Origin: Amphibalanus amphitrite
Lineage: Eukaryota > Arthropoda > Thecostraca > Balanomorpha > Balanidae
Direction: 5' to 3'
Length of the DNA: 64,000 nt
NCBI RefSeq assembly: GCF_019059575.1
Contig: NW_024881503.1
Span: forward strand, 682,001 to 746,000
Shown here: in pieces, positions 1-11,233 of the stretch
Numbering within the stretch: position 1 is the first letter of the stretch
How the letters are laid out: every line of letters begins with the position of its first letter
Position numbers and translations under genes: made by a program
Notes under the pieces: model-generated
Told to the model about the DNA's origin: nothing
Databases searched by the model: none
The model's input: only the letters and a program-made list of their open reading frames with translations

Positions 1-76
1 TCATCGAATGTGAATAAACACCTCCGACACTTGTTGCTGGCAGGGCGCTATACCGCAAAGCTGCATTCATGTGTGT

Positions 77-330
77 ACACTGGCGGATCCAGGGGGGCAT
101 TAGGGGCATATGCCCCCCCCCCGACAGGAGCCTGGGGAGGGCATTCAGTACAAGTATGCCCCCCCGTTCAGACTTACACTTCTTACGCCTATAACGAGGA
201 ACTAAATAAAAATGGATTAGAAAGGGTTCCTAGTAAATACTTTTGTGATCAAAGTCGTTTTAGTAACCTCAATTTAGTTGTCATTGCTTTATTTTGTCTA
301 AAAATATGTTGCTTCTTAGTTCTTACCCCC
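77..330. mobile_element. fragment of hAT-like MITE (left terminus)
   Basis: The segment begins with CACTGGCGGATCCAGG followed by G and C runs. The same terminus, inverted, is seen near 3030, and related termini lie at 50751 and 24936. The inner boundary is unclear and no coding capacity is visible. The family is inferred from the better preserved relatives in this window that carry 8-bp target duplications. Confidence 0.3.
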
Positions 331-639
331 GGGGAGTCATGCCGCTTCAACCCTTTTGACCGTATTGTCTAACGATGGCACTCATATTGCGCAAACCAGG
401 AATCGGCCGCCGCCTATGCTTGGGAATTGGGACGGTTAGAATATGATTTACCTGTATGGCCGCAGCCAGTGCAGCGTAACCGGGGGGGGGGGGCACAAGG
501 GGCGTGTGCCGCCTCATTAGATGCATGGTGCCAGTGACCTATGGGCCCGAGAGGCCCTGCAGTGCCAGTTGACCGCTCAGGGTCCAAGCGTGCCTTATTT
601 CGACTGAGATAAGACCCGCAGGACTCGTGAGAGCACCTC

Positions 640-1786
640 ACGGAGTCACGGGCTCCTGAGTCGCCACACATCACACATCTCCATAAGGGCCCCACTCCGG
701 CTTCTGAGGGCCCTGTGCTGGCCTCTGAGTGACCTTGCTGACCTATTAAGCGTCAGCTCTAATTAGGGTCCTGGCCCATACCCGCATGGAACGGCTCCAC
801 ACCAGTGTCTCTGAGGGTCCATAACGGCGCCTGTGAGGGTCTCACACCGGCGCCTTTGAGGGCCCAACACCGCCAATCTGAGGGACTAACACCAATATTT
901 CTTAAGGCCCTACATCGGCGGCGGCTCTGAGGGCCCCACACTGGCGCCTCTGAAGGTCTTACACAGGCGCATCTGACGGCTACCTACCTGCAACTCTGTG
1001 GGCCCCACACTGGTGACTCTGAGGGCTCCCAGTGACGCCTGAGAGTACCACGCCGGTCTCCAGGATCCCACAGGGCTCCTGAAGGCCTCTGCTGGCCTCT
1101 TGAAGACCCCTTGCCCCCATGCATGTGTCTCTGAGGAGTGAGGACTCCCACAACGATGCCTGTGAAAGTCTTCACCGGCGACTGCGAGGGCACCACACAG
1201 ACACGTCTGAGGGCCCTACACCGCCACCTCTGAGACACCAGTGTCTCCTGAGGCCCCACATCGGTGACTCTGAGGGTCCCACACCGGCGCCTCTGGGGCC
1301 CCACACCAGTGCCTCTGGCAGCCAGCCACCGGTAACTCTGTAGTTCCTACACCGGTGACTCTGAGGGCCCCACCGGCGCCTGAGAGTACCATGCCGATCT
1401 CTAAGGACTCCACAGGGCTCCTGAAGATACTGCCGGCCCTCACTTGCCGGCCTGTGAAGGCCCATTGTTGGCATCATACGGCCCGTTACCGGCCTCTAAG
1501 GGCTCTTTGTCGGTCTCTGAGAGGTCCTGCTGGGTTATTAAGCATTCGCATTTCGCACCAACAACTCCAAGGGCCCCACACACAGCCATCTGTGAATGGT
1601 GTGGGCTCAGCGCCACACCAGTGTCTGAGGCACTACAACGGCGTCCATGTGAGGGCCTCACACCAGCACCTTAGAGGGCCCACACCGGCTCCTTTGTGGT
1701 TCCTGCACCAGTGCCTCTGAGGGCCCCACACCACTGCCTCTGGGGAACCCACACCGATACCTTTGATGGTCCCACGCCAGTACCTC
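640..1786. repeat. degenerate 22-bp minisatellite, left part
   Basis: About 50 diverged copies of a 22-bp unit close to CCACACCGGCGCCTCTGAGGGT run through this stretch. Many short ORFs cross it in several frames on both strands, but these reflect the GC-rich repeat and are not genes. The array is cut at 1787 by a TTAA element and resumes at 2719. Confidence 0.8.
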
Positions 1787-2718
1787 TTAACCCGCGAGTT
1801 GCTGGGGGGGGGGGCGTTAAACGCCCCCACTTTTTTCGGCGGGCCATAGCATAAAAACGGCGCGCCGCAGGCGCGCCAAATTTTGGGTACCTGTAGGGAA
1901 TCCATTGAAGTTCATTGTGATAAAGTTTCAAAAAAATCGGTCGGAATTTTTTTGAGATATCGAGGTTTTAGTGACGTCATGATTTCTGAGTTTTCGACCA
2001 AAAACGGTATATGTTCAAAAAATAATATAAAATCACAGAATAGACATACAGACATGCCATAAACGCCATAAGACTGCCAATACCATGAACAATCAAATGG
2101 CTATCTTCGATTATTGATTATCGTTCCGCATTTACCAAAATCTTGAACTGAATCTTGGCAATTTCTCGTGACTACTTCACGACCATGATACATGCATTTC
2201 TTAAATTGAACTTTTTTAGCCAAACACGTACACATATGATAAAATGAATGTCACCATCGTGTTCTACGCCCCAAATTACCCATAAAACATGTGTCACAGG
2301 CTGCGAATATCAGTTTTTATTTTCGGGGATATGTGCCTGCCCGGTTGACCTGACCTTGACCCTGACCTATGCTTGACTGACCCCTGCATGGAGATGACAC
2401 TCTTGTAGGCCTTTATGGTGGATTGTGCACCGTTTTGACAGAGTTTATGACGAGAGGCGCCCATTGCGAAGTCCTGAAGTCCATGCTACTGAAAGCCCGA
2501 TTTCAGGTGTTTGACCTGACCTTGACCTGACCCGTGACCTCAAAATTCAATTTTAAAGTACTCATCTGAAGCGTCTCGTCGCGTTCTTTCATTTGCCGCC
2601 CCGTGCGTTTCGCTGCGCCTATTGGTTCTCGAGTTATCGGCTGGGGGCGTTTAACGCCCCCCCCCCCCCCCCCCAGCAAACGGTGGGTGGCGAAATACCC
2701 CAGCAACTGCCGGGTTAA
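1787..2718. mobile_element. TTAA-flanked MITE (piggyBac/Kolobok-like), 932 bp
   Basis: TTAA lies at both ends (1787-1790 and 2715-2718). The terminal inverted repeats are CCCGCGAGTTGCTGGGG at the left and, read inverted, CCCGGCAGTTGCTGGGG at the right. Just inside each end is a G-run/C-run hairpin with a GTTAAAC or GTTTAAC core. The interior has several TGACCT motifs and no transposase ORF, so the copy is non-autonomous. TTAA duplication with CCC-starting ends is known for piggyBac; Kolobok elements also use TTAA, so the superfamily is not settled. Confidence 0.8.
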
Positions 2719-2790
2719 GGTTCCACACCGGCGGCCCTGGGTCGGCTCTATACACCAGTCATTCTGAGGGCCCCACCGGCCCCACCAATT
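2719..2790. repeat. 22-bp minisatellite, right remnant
   Basis: This is the continuation of the array that ends at 1786. With the intervening element and one TTAA removed, the unit across the junction reads in phase (CCAGTACCTC-TTAA-GGT), so the element inserted into a pre-existing array. Confidence 0.7.
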
Positions 2791-2879
2791 TTCGTCGATT
2801 TCTGGCGCTGCCCGGGTATTTGTTCCAAAAGCCTCCTCCCCCTGGATCTGCCAATGGGGGGCCAGGTGTCCTACCATTT

Positions 2880-3045
2880 CTGTTTTTTTTAAGAAAAAAA
2901 CTCGTGTCAGGGCTATGACGAAAAATAAGCGGCCTAAATCCGATGAGAAAACAGGCTTTGGGGGTACCCTAGGTTTGGCTCCGTGACCTGGTATGCCCCC
3001 TCCCCCCCCCCAAGCTGATACCCTGGATCCGCCAGTGTGTGTTTA
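2880..3045. mobile_element. hAT-like MITE fragment (right terminus)
   Basis: The segment ends CCTGGATCCGCCAGTGTG, the inverse of the terminus at position 77, and is preceded by a C-rich run. A second similar terminus (CCCTGGATCTGCCAATG) lies at about 2840. No coding capacity is visible. Confidence 0.3.
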
Positions 3046-5099
3046 ACGTAATCAAAAGGCTTCAGCCTGAAAAAAATGTATCTGAAATGGTTTTCAAAAT
3101 CGAGGAAGAATGCGAAATACGAGTACAATGGATAATCAATGACACTACAATCTAAATTGTAATGCTGAGTAGTAAGTAGTATCTAATGACGTCACCTGAA
3201 CTGAACCGAATTGGATAACATTCAGCCCCTGATTCAGTCTGCTTGCTGAACAAGATCAGTAAACGTCAGCTGTCTACGTCAGTCGGGAGGCGATATCAGT
3301 TGTGAATCATGCATTTGCGCTTGTCATCGTATGGTATGGTTGCTATCTGAACTATCCAGCGCGGAACGCCCAATGTGGCCAAAGAGGGGTATATCGTACC
3401 CTTATTGCACGGTATGTACCTACAGATTATATTGACAGAATGTATGTGTTTTTCATACCCTTCATGAAGTAGGCCTGTTGGGCCTGTTGGGAAAGGATAG
3501 GACTGTTGCTGAGGGGATATTCAATGACGATATTCCCACAGTGTATATAAATAGATATTCCCTTTTAGTATGGACGCGCTTCTGAGTGTCGACGTTTAGG
3601 AAACGCGGCTTCAAGCATTACCTACATTAAACCGTATTTTGGTAATTCATTAAAAAGCTTCAAAAACGTAGAACCATAAAGGACACGTAAAACAGAAAAA
3701 CTTAGCATATTAAACGTAAAATTACGAAAAAGTAAGTGCATTGTGCATAGAAACTCGGCGAACCGGCTCTCAAACAGCTACATCTTGACAGGCGTGTTTT
3801 TGTTCTCATTGTACTGTACTCAGATTATATCTCGATTCTTGTATCTATGGACAATGGCCATGAGAGACTCAAGTCGATAGGTTTGTTACTGATACACGAT
3901 ATCTGTCTTATGCTGCGCATTACATAATACACGGGACGTAGGTATGTAACAATGTTATGTATGAACAGTATGTTTAAACATGTTTTAGCTTTTCCATTTC
4001 CTTGTGGATGTATGTTAGTTCTTTTGTCACTTCGGTTAGCATATTATCCTCATGTCGAGACCACAGCTCCCACGTCGGTTAACAAACTACTTGAAAACGA
4101 TGGCGCTGCGGGCAGTGGGGAAGTTTTGGGTATTTCCAACCAGACAATGCGCAGATTAGGTATGCTTTGCATGAACATTCCAGCGTCCTCTCACGCGAGG
4201 CTTGGACAATACATATGTACATATTATAGGCCACGTTAGGTGACGCTGCAAAATGATTTCTTATCATGATGCTTGTAGGACTACGGACGCGTAATAGCCA
4301 AGTTCCGTGGAGCGTCTGCAAATGTCAATACATACAATACACACACGAACATAACTATCAAAACCGACCATATACGATTTATAAGAAATATACATACACA
4401 TATTCGGAGTTTGATATAGGTAGATTAACGATGCATACAAAAGTGTACCTTTTGTACCTATATCACAGTTCACACTGATAAATACTTTATGTAGTTCTGA
4501 GTCAATTTTTTAATGCGAAACATCTTTTCCATAGCATCATTCAATTTGAACGATTTACTGCCTCATCTCAATGCTTTGGAAGCGTCAACGGGAACTTCTC
4601 TCGGTCATTTTTTAAACAGTTTTATAGTAGCCCGTCCCTCTGACAGTGTGCAAAAGTCATAAGAACCGATTGACCGTTCGATACCCAAGCGTTTCATTTT
4701 AGGTATGTAGTGTAAAGCTGGTGAGTAAAAAGCTATCGTCTCATTTTGTTGCAACATGAGAAATGCACAAAAATTCGAACCCAATAGTAATATTGCGTAT
4801 CCGGAGTAACGAAATTTCCAAAAAGCAATAGGCACCAAAATGATTGAAACTGAGCAGGCAAACTCTTGTTTTGCGAAAACCAAAATGCCACCGAAGTATA
4901 AAAAAAATGTATAGCCACGTTCCGTTCCACTTATCCATCACTCGATCGTATCATTAGTACCTTCAATCACCAAAAGAAACGCCTTCCAGCTTTGATAAGT
5001 AGAAAGCCCAAAGCTGCATGACTTGCACATTGAACATGACGACGCGTTTGCATACGGCTGTGGGTCACCAGGTCAAAACAAATGGCATAGGTGGACCAC
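3046..5099. other. intergenic, no gene recognised
   Basis: AT-rich sequence with only short unsupported ORFs. One CRE-type TGACGTCA lies at 3187-3194. No repeat family or conserved protein was recognised. Confidence 0.4.
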
Positions 5100-5375
5100 A
5101 ATACGTCCACGCACCTTCTCTCTCCTCGCTCTCGGGCGCACTCGCGGCGGTCCCTCACCCACCTGATAGGCGCCTCCTGCGCTGGGGCGTCTCTGGGCGC
5201 CGCAGTGCTGTCTCGGGGCGCCGCAGTGACCTCCGGCGACACAGTGCGGCGCCCGGCGCCCGCCGACCGTCTGCCGGACACCGACGATAGGCGAGATAGC
5301 CGGTGACCGCGTGACGTCATAGTCACACTCCACGGCAGCTCGATCACGCGCGTGTGTATGTGTGTGACGTCATAT
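5100..5375. promoter_or_regulatory. CpG-rich island with two CRE palindromes
   Basis: A locally GC- and CpG-rich block in an AT-rich setting carries two perfect TGACGTCA sites (5312-5319 and 5365-5372) and a direct repeat of GGCGCCGCAGTG. It could be a promoter or first exon of an unrecognised gene. No TATA box or coding exon could be tied to it. Confidence 0.2.
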
Positions 5376-5599
5376 GCGCTACCATGGCGACGTTAGTCAA
5401 CACTCAACAGTGAGGAATACAGGCAGCATTGGAGGCGGCATAGGCAATAGGCATAGCAGTGAAAGGAAACGCGGTCGCATTCGCAAGGTAGGTATGAGCC
5501 GTGCCTCTGGGGGGCACGGGACGGACGTGGCCCCGACTGTCGCCAGTGTCATTTGTGATCAGCTCCTCCGAGAGCAACCTGTGAGACAAATACAAAAAA

Positions 5600-6264
5600 A
5601 AATGGGGAAAATGAAAACTGCTATTCTGGCGCCGGGAACGACCTCCAACTATCTCAAGCACACAGAATCGTGATTTGGTGCACTCCTTGCAAGGTTAGAT
5701 GCGTCACTTTTGCAATGTTGACATTGCGTGACGTCATTTATGACGTCGTTAGGGCCATATTAGTTTTTCGTCAATAACTCCCGATCGAATTGAGCTAGCG
5801 AGTTGGGAAAGCCACCAATGGACTCAGGAAGACCTGCCGAATCGAATGATATGCGACATGACCTACTTCGACCGATTTCGTGACCTAGGGGTGCTGACCT
5901 GACCCTGACCTGAGGTCAACACCCGAAATTGACCTCATCCAAACAAAAAGTATATCATTCGACGGGCCTGAGCGAGGCAAACACGATGCTGCCAAAATCG
6001 CGGCTCTGCGACCGTTTTTTGCGAAGTTATTTACCAAAAACGGAACCGTACCTTGGGGAACTTGACCTGACCTAAGAGGTCACCGGTTGACCTAGGACCT
6101 TAAAATCGGGTATCAATCTCTGCGTCTCGTAACGGCGCACACGCTCGTTTTCTCCTCGACGCTCTAGCTCCACCAGGGGCGAAACGGCGGGGGGGTCGTA
6201 CCCGCCCCCCCCCCCCCCTCGGCCGACGCGTATGTAGAAAATCAATAGGTCCGGCGAGGGTTAA
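5600..6264. mobile_element. truncated TTAA element, same family as 51525-52577
   Basis: The right end is CCGGCGAGGGTTAA (TTAA 6261-6264), preceded by a G/C-run hairpin with a GTCGTACCCG-type core. The sequence is the inverse of 51525 to about 52205, and the homology stops near 5600 at an A-rich stretch, so this copy has lost its other end. It contains multiple TGACCT/AGGTCA motifs and has no ORF of interest. Confidence 0.65.
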
Positions 6265-6376
6265 TACAAATTCAATGAAGTAAAAAAAAAACATTAAAAA
6301 GGATAAAAACTAGAGACATATACCTATCTTTCATACATGTCAAATCAGGCATTACAATGACCGCACAAGGAGTGCC

Positions 6377-8231
6377 TACTATGTATTTCAGACCCCATGA
6401 GACCCTGTTTTTCGGCGATAATTTCTCCAATTTTTGTCCAATTAGCTTGAAATTTTGGCAGACGATGTTTCAGCCCAAGCGCCAATTTTTGTCAATATGG
6501 TCTCTTAACAAAATATCAAAATTTAGAGCACTTGTCGTTGGCTCGTAATGTTAATCAGTTTTTGCACCCGGATAGAGGCTCGCTCGCTGCCGCACCGGAT
6601 TGGATAGGAGCGCTGGCCAATCACGTTACGCCGTGCTCAACTTGACTCCGCCCACTGGCCGTGACCGCGATGGGTCTATGCCGCTCCAGTCGGTGTCAGC
6701 ACCGCGGAGAGATCGCAGCGGGACCACATACTGGAGACAAGTGAAGCTGGCAAAGTTGTTTCGGGACGAAAGCCAAAAAAATATATCCGTTCGAGGGCAT
6801 TTGATGTCCTCTTTTCCTTATTTTGGTATTTAAACGTAAAAGATCAGAATCAAGGTAGGATCTATTGGAACGGAGCCGGCCGTAGAAGGAAAGATAGATG
6901 AACTCTTGGACTCTGAGCATTTATTTAAGCCGGAGTTGCACCTATCTCATCGTCAGGTTGGGTCAGGTCACTACGCGATTACCTATAAGATCATGCGTAA
7001 GCCTCTGCATGATCCAAAAATATTGATATATTTGGCAGCGTCAATGAATGTTTCTGAGGAAGCGCAGAAAGCAACAAAGTAGGATGAAGAGTCTCGGACA
7101 CGGCCGATTGCCTGGGGCATCGCTCCAGCGAGACGACCGTATTCGTGATTCGTGAAGCGGTGGGGGGCGCCGGGTGGGGCAGAAGCGTGATGTGTCGTTT
7201 GGTAGAAATTGGAATTGTCCTTTATCGTTGTGTGTGTTATATTGTTAAAACGTGCACAGAAAGAAGTAGGAATGTGGCCGGCGGACGTTGCGCACTTCAC
7301 GAGAACGATCATCAAGAAACACGTATCTTTTTGTTAAACTTATGTAACAGTAGGTATGTCCTCAATGGTGAGGTAACTATCTCTAGGCTTTTAGTTTTCA
7401 TGTTTGCATTTCAACACATAAGATCTGGGGGTAAAGTTAGTCCGGCGACCTCCTCAATCTAAGTCGATGATAAAATGGATTATTCCTGAAGGTGTTCAAT
7501 GCTTATGCTGCACCGGGATGATATAAATCGATCACGCCGGCATACATTCCTAATCAAATTTAATATATCAAACACATAAACTGCATCCTACTAATGGTGA
7601 TTCTATTTTGCAATTTGGACGTAGTCTGACGCGATACATAATTTTACGCAAGCATTTGAAATCAACAGCGCCTTTTATGAGCGTTTTTTTTTCACAGGCC
7701 CGGAATCTTTTGTGGAAATAGATATTTTTTGTGACTGAACAAGGTGTACGTACGTACCTACATTTGTGATAAATACAAAGTCGAGGGCGGGCTTCAGCTA
7801 GTGCGTTACTTATGCGCGCTATTTAGCTCATTCGATGAAGTTACGGCTGCAACGACAACTGCACGGCAGCTACGTTCCATGCGAGCCGCCCCGGTGCGAC
7901 AGCTACTGCCCCGCCCGCTCCACGCAGCCGACTGACCGGCCAAGGTCACCGCCCTGTCCGCCGGGAGGGCGGAGCTTAATGGTCACGTGTTTGTGACGTC
8001 ACGCCTACGTACGGATAGCCTCTACTCCACTGACGGATTTACGGAGCCGATTTTAACATTACGAGGCAACGACAAGTGCTCTAAATTTTGATATTTTGTT
8101 AAAAGACCATATTGACAAAAATTGGCGCTTGAGCTGGAATATCGTCTGCCAAAATTTCAAGCTAATTGGACAAAAATTGAAGAAATTATCGCCGAAAAAC
8201 AGGGTCTCATGGGGTCTGAAATGCATAGTAG
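6377..8231. repeat. inverted pair of ~178-bp repeats, 1.5 kb apart
   Basis: 6377-6554 and 8053-8231 are inverted copies of each other with a few mismatches. Both run from CTACTATG through ATTTCAGACCCCATGAGACC to a TTAA. The space between (6555-8052) shows no gene; it has GC-rich patches near 6600-6720 and 7880-8000. The pair may be the long terminal repeats of one 1.85-kb element, or two independent insertions. Confidence 0.6.
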
Positions 8232-8684
8232 TCGCACATGAGGTGACATCTCGTGGAAGCTCATTCCACGATACCGCGGCCCTAATATGGGAAGAGCCGC
8301 CTCGCCATGGTGAGCCGGTAGCGGGGCAGCTCCAGTATCGACACCCCCGCGGCAGCGCTGCGCGCCTCGCGCTCCGATACGGCGGCACGAGGGCGAAACA
8401 TCGCACGCAGGGGGCCGGGCGCTGAAACAACGTGGAGAGCGCGATATATGTACGTTCAGCGCGTCACGACGCGCGATCATCTCCCGAATGTCCGGCCAGC
8501 CGAGCGCGGCGAGAGCGGGGCCGACATGGTCGTATCGGCGGAGACCTGTGACCAGCCGAGCTGCGAAATTGAGAACCTCTTGCAGCCGGTCAAACGGAAG
8601 ACGGGATTATTTATCGTTTTTCTGCTAAGGCTTCGTGTATCCTAAAATGACTTGAATTCGTATTTCATAACTGTAAAGCGTCAT
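8232..8684. other. GC-rich spacer, no gene recognised
   Basis: Only short unsupported ORFs are present; the GC-rich part at 8240-8560 gives open frames on both strands by composition alone. Nothing recognisable. Confidence 0.3.
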
Positions 8685-10837
8685 TTAACCAACGCCGTGC
8701 TGGGCCCCTCGGTTTTTTCGCAAATATCTCAAAAACGGCGGGGCGCAGCGCCGCTGTTTTTTGGTACACCTGTTCATATCTCTTTTTCACACATGTTGTG
8801 AAAATTTCAGACCCGGGTCGCTCAAGGTCAGGTTACCAGGTCATGTCAAGTGACCTTACCTCAGAAAACGTTCAAAGGCTCGCTATAGCTACACCGACTG
8901 AACGATAACTTTGAAACTTTCAGAGATTGATAACAATAACAGTACCTATGTATAACATGTTCGTCTCGGATATTCGATATCTGTGACCTAAGATCAGGCC
9001 AACTGTGCGACCTCTCCTGATGGGAGAAAATTGAAATGCGTCTCTTTTGGACAAATGTCGTTCAAAACCCTCTCAAACATCGGTTAATAGGTGCATATGA
9101 CTTACTGAATCGTAAAAATGCGCCTGTAACCCCTACGTGTGCCCCTAAGGTCATCTCAGGCTCTCAGGTCATGAACGGTCACCATCAGCTTTTGGCTATA
9201 CTTTTTTAAAGAGACGTGCTAGAGCAGTAAAAACACGCCAGATGCATTCATCTCGACGATACGGATCGACCGATATGCAGCATGACCCTTTCCGGTCAGG
9301 TCATGACCTTGACCTGGGGTCACATTTTCAAAATGACTTTTCAAGGTCAACTTAGGTATAGTTCATTCGACGCGTCTCGACGAGAGGAACACGATGCTGA
9401 TTGCTGGCAAAAGTAATGTCGTGGCTCTCTTGAATCAAGAGTTATTACCGAAAAACATTGTTCGTAATAACGGCTATTTTTAGAGTTTTTGCCCTCTGGA
9501 GGCTAAACCGTTGACCGTCATTATCCTTCGCCCTGGTGGGGGGGGGCCATTTTGGCCCCCCCCTGTGGTTTTTCAGCGATAACTCAGAAACCACTTGAGG
9601 TAGCGCCCTGAAACTTTGTATAGCTGTTTATTCAACATTTTTACATCATGTCCTTTTTTGGGGGGTTCGGGTCAGGTCAGGTCAGGTCACAAGGTCACCA
9701 AAACTGACACCACCTCTAAAAAAGTTCAAAGCTCTCTCAAAGGCACAGCTTTTATCCGATCGATGTAAAATTTACAGTACTTGAAGATGTCACCCAGCTC
9801 TACAAAATGGCTATCTCGGATTTTTTATAAATGTGACCTAAGGTCAGGTCAGGTCATCGCTGCTCCCCATTATAAGTCAATGGGAGAATCGAAAAGTAGT
9901 TGTTTTTCAGCTAAATCGGGCGTGATTGTTCCTATATTTCGTTATTGAAGTGTCTTGGGTCAGCAAATCACAGCCCATGTGAAACCATTTGCTTGTGACC
10001 TCGCTGAGGTCACGCTAGGTCATCTCCCTGGTCACCAGAGGTCACCAGCGGTTTTTCTGCACTTACTTGTTATTGAATAGAGATAGAGACTCCGTTCGAC
10101 GTTTATCGTGTTTGTCTCGTCAATGCGGATCGAATGATATGCAGCATGACCTATTTCGGTAAGGTCATGACCTTGACCTGAGGTCAAATTTTCAAAATGA
10201 CCTTTCGAGGTCAAACTATATATCATTCGACGCGTCTCGACGAGCCAAGCACGATGGTGCATGAATCGTTTCTCTATTTTCTCGTGAATGCATGCTATAG
10301 TTAAAAACATTTTCAACGAAATTTGCCAAGTTGACCTTGCATGACCTCTGTAGGCCAAACCGTTGAGCTGAGGTCAAATCTGACGAACCTTGGCGAAAGA
10401 GCTTGAAAAGAGCTATCGATTGCTTTTTTCCGCGGCTCTCTAGCTCTTCTAGTTTCCGAGCTACAGCGGAATATGTCCGGCAACACCGAAAACACTGAAA
10501 TTTGACCTATGATGACCTCTAGCGACCTCAATATTGACCTTAGCGAAAAAATGACCGAAATACTTTCGAACGTACTTGTTATGGGCTTTCGTTTGCTTTT
10601 TTCCGCGTCTTCCTAGCCCTCTTCGTTTTCGAGTTAGACGGGGGGGGTCATTTTGGCCCCCCCCCCCACCAGGGCGAAGGTGGCTCAGACCCACACCAGG
10701 GCGCGGGTTATTTTTGACGCTCTATCGATTGCCGCGCGTATCGTGACGTGGCCCAGGAGCCGACTTAGAGGGGGGTGACCCCCCCCCCCCCCCAGCACGA
10801 CACGGAAAACACAGGCCACCAGCACAGCGCGGGTTAA
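8685..10837. mobile_element. TTAA element (outer), interrupted by a second element
   Basis: It begins TTAACCAACGCCGTGCTGG at 8685 and ends CCAGCACAGCGCGGGTTAA at 10837, giving inverted termini around CGCYGTGCTGG. It has a right subterminal G/C hairpin at 10770-10796. The interior is rich in AGGTCA/TGACCT, including the palindrome AGGTCATGACCT. A second element (9521-10711) sits inside it, and the flanks of that insertion join as one sequence in the related copy at 56966-58563. No transposase is encoded. Diverged relatives lie at 15312-15440 and 41009-41240. Confidence 0.7.
9521..10711. mobile_element. nested TTAT-flanked element inside 8685-10837
   Basis: It is flanked by TTAT at 9521-9524 and 10708-10711, with inverted ends CCTTCGCCCTGGTGG and, read inverted, CCCGCGCCCTGGTG. 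A CATTTTGG-centred G/C hairpin is present at both ends (about 9540 and 10640). Several IR-type AGGTCA palindromes occur inside. The host element closes up around it when compared with the 56966 copy. No coding capacity. Confidence 0.65.
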
Positions 10838-11016
10838 CTTCATGCGTATTGCGTTCTGACCCCTGGGTCTCCGTGTTTCTAAAAGGTAGGTATGAGAGGT
10901 TGCACCCTGTACAAACTTGTCCCCCACTTTCGGCACAGATGACCGCTGTTGTGGTAGCTTGTCGTGGGCGGCCGCGCTCCCACGCCCGTCCCGGATATGT
11001 GCCAGCCGCCCCGCTC

Positions 11017-11022
11017 TATAAG
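11017..11022 (+). promoter_or_regulatory. TATA box of the lysozyme-like gene
   Basis: TATAAG within a GC-rich region, 217 bp before the start codon. Transcription would start about 30 bp downstream, leaving a leader with room for the short intron predicted at 11098-11231. Confidence 0.5.
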
Positions 11023-11097
11023 CCACCAGCCGGACCGGTCGCGGTGGGAGGGACACTGTGGGGCGGCGGGCGACGCGCTGCTCCGGGGAGCTGCAAG

Positions 11098-11231
11098 GTG
11101 AGCAGAGAAGGGCACCGGGCGCCCCATCCGGTTGCTGACGTCACCAGCCGGTGTTTGGGAAGCCCTGCTCGCGGCGGATACAAAGTCGGCCGCGGTCGGC
11201 GGGCGGCAGTGTCCCTCCCGCCGTGTCTCAG
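11098..11231 (+). other. putative 5'-UTR intron (134 bp) of the lysozyme-like gene
   Basis: A strong donor (AAG|GTGAGC) at 11097/11098 is matched by a pyrimidine-rich acceptor (CCGTGTCTCAG|CC) ending at 11231, two bases before the ATG. Removing it leaves a short leader. It is predicted from sites only. Confidence 0.45.
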
Positions 11232-11233
11232 CC

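Noticed and set aside
5374-5673. 99-codon ORF with basic N-terminus
   Set aside because: Half of it lies in the truncated TTAA element starting near 5600, and no domain or splice support was found.
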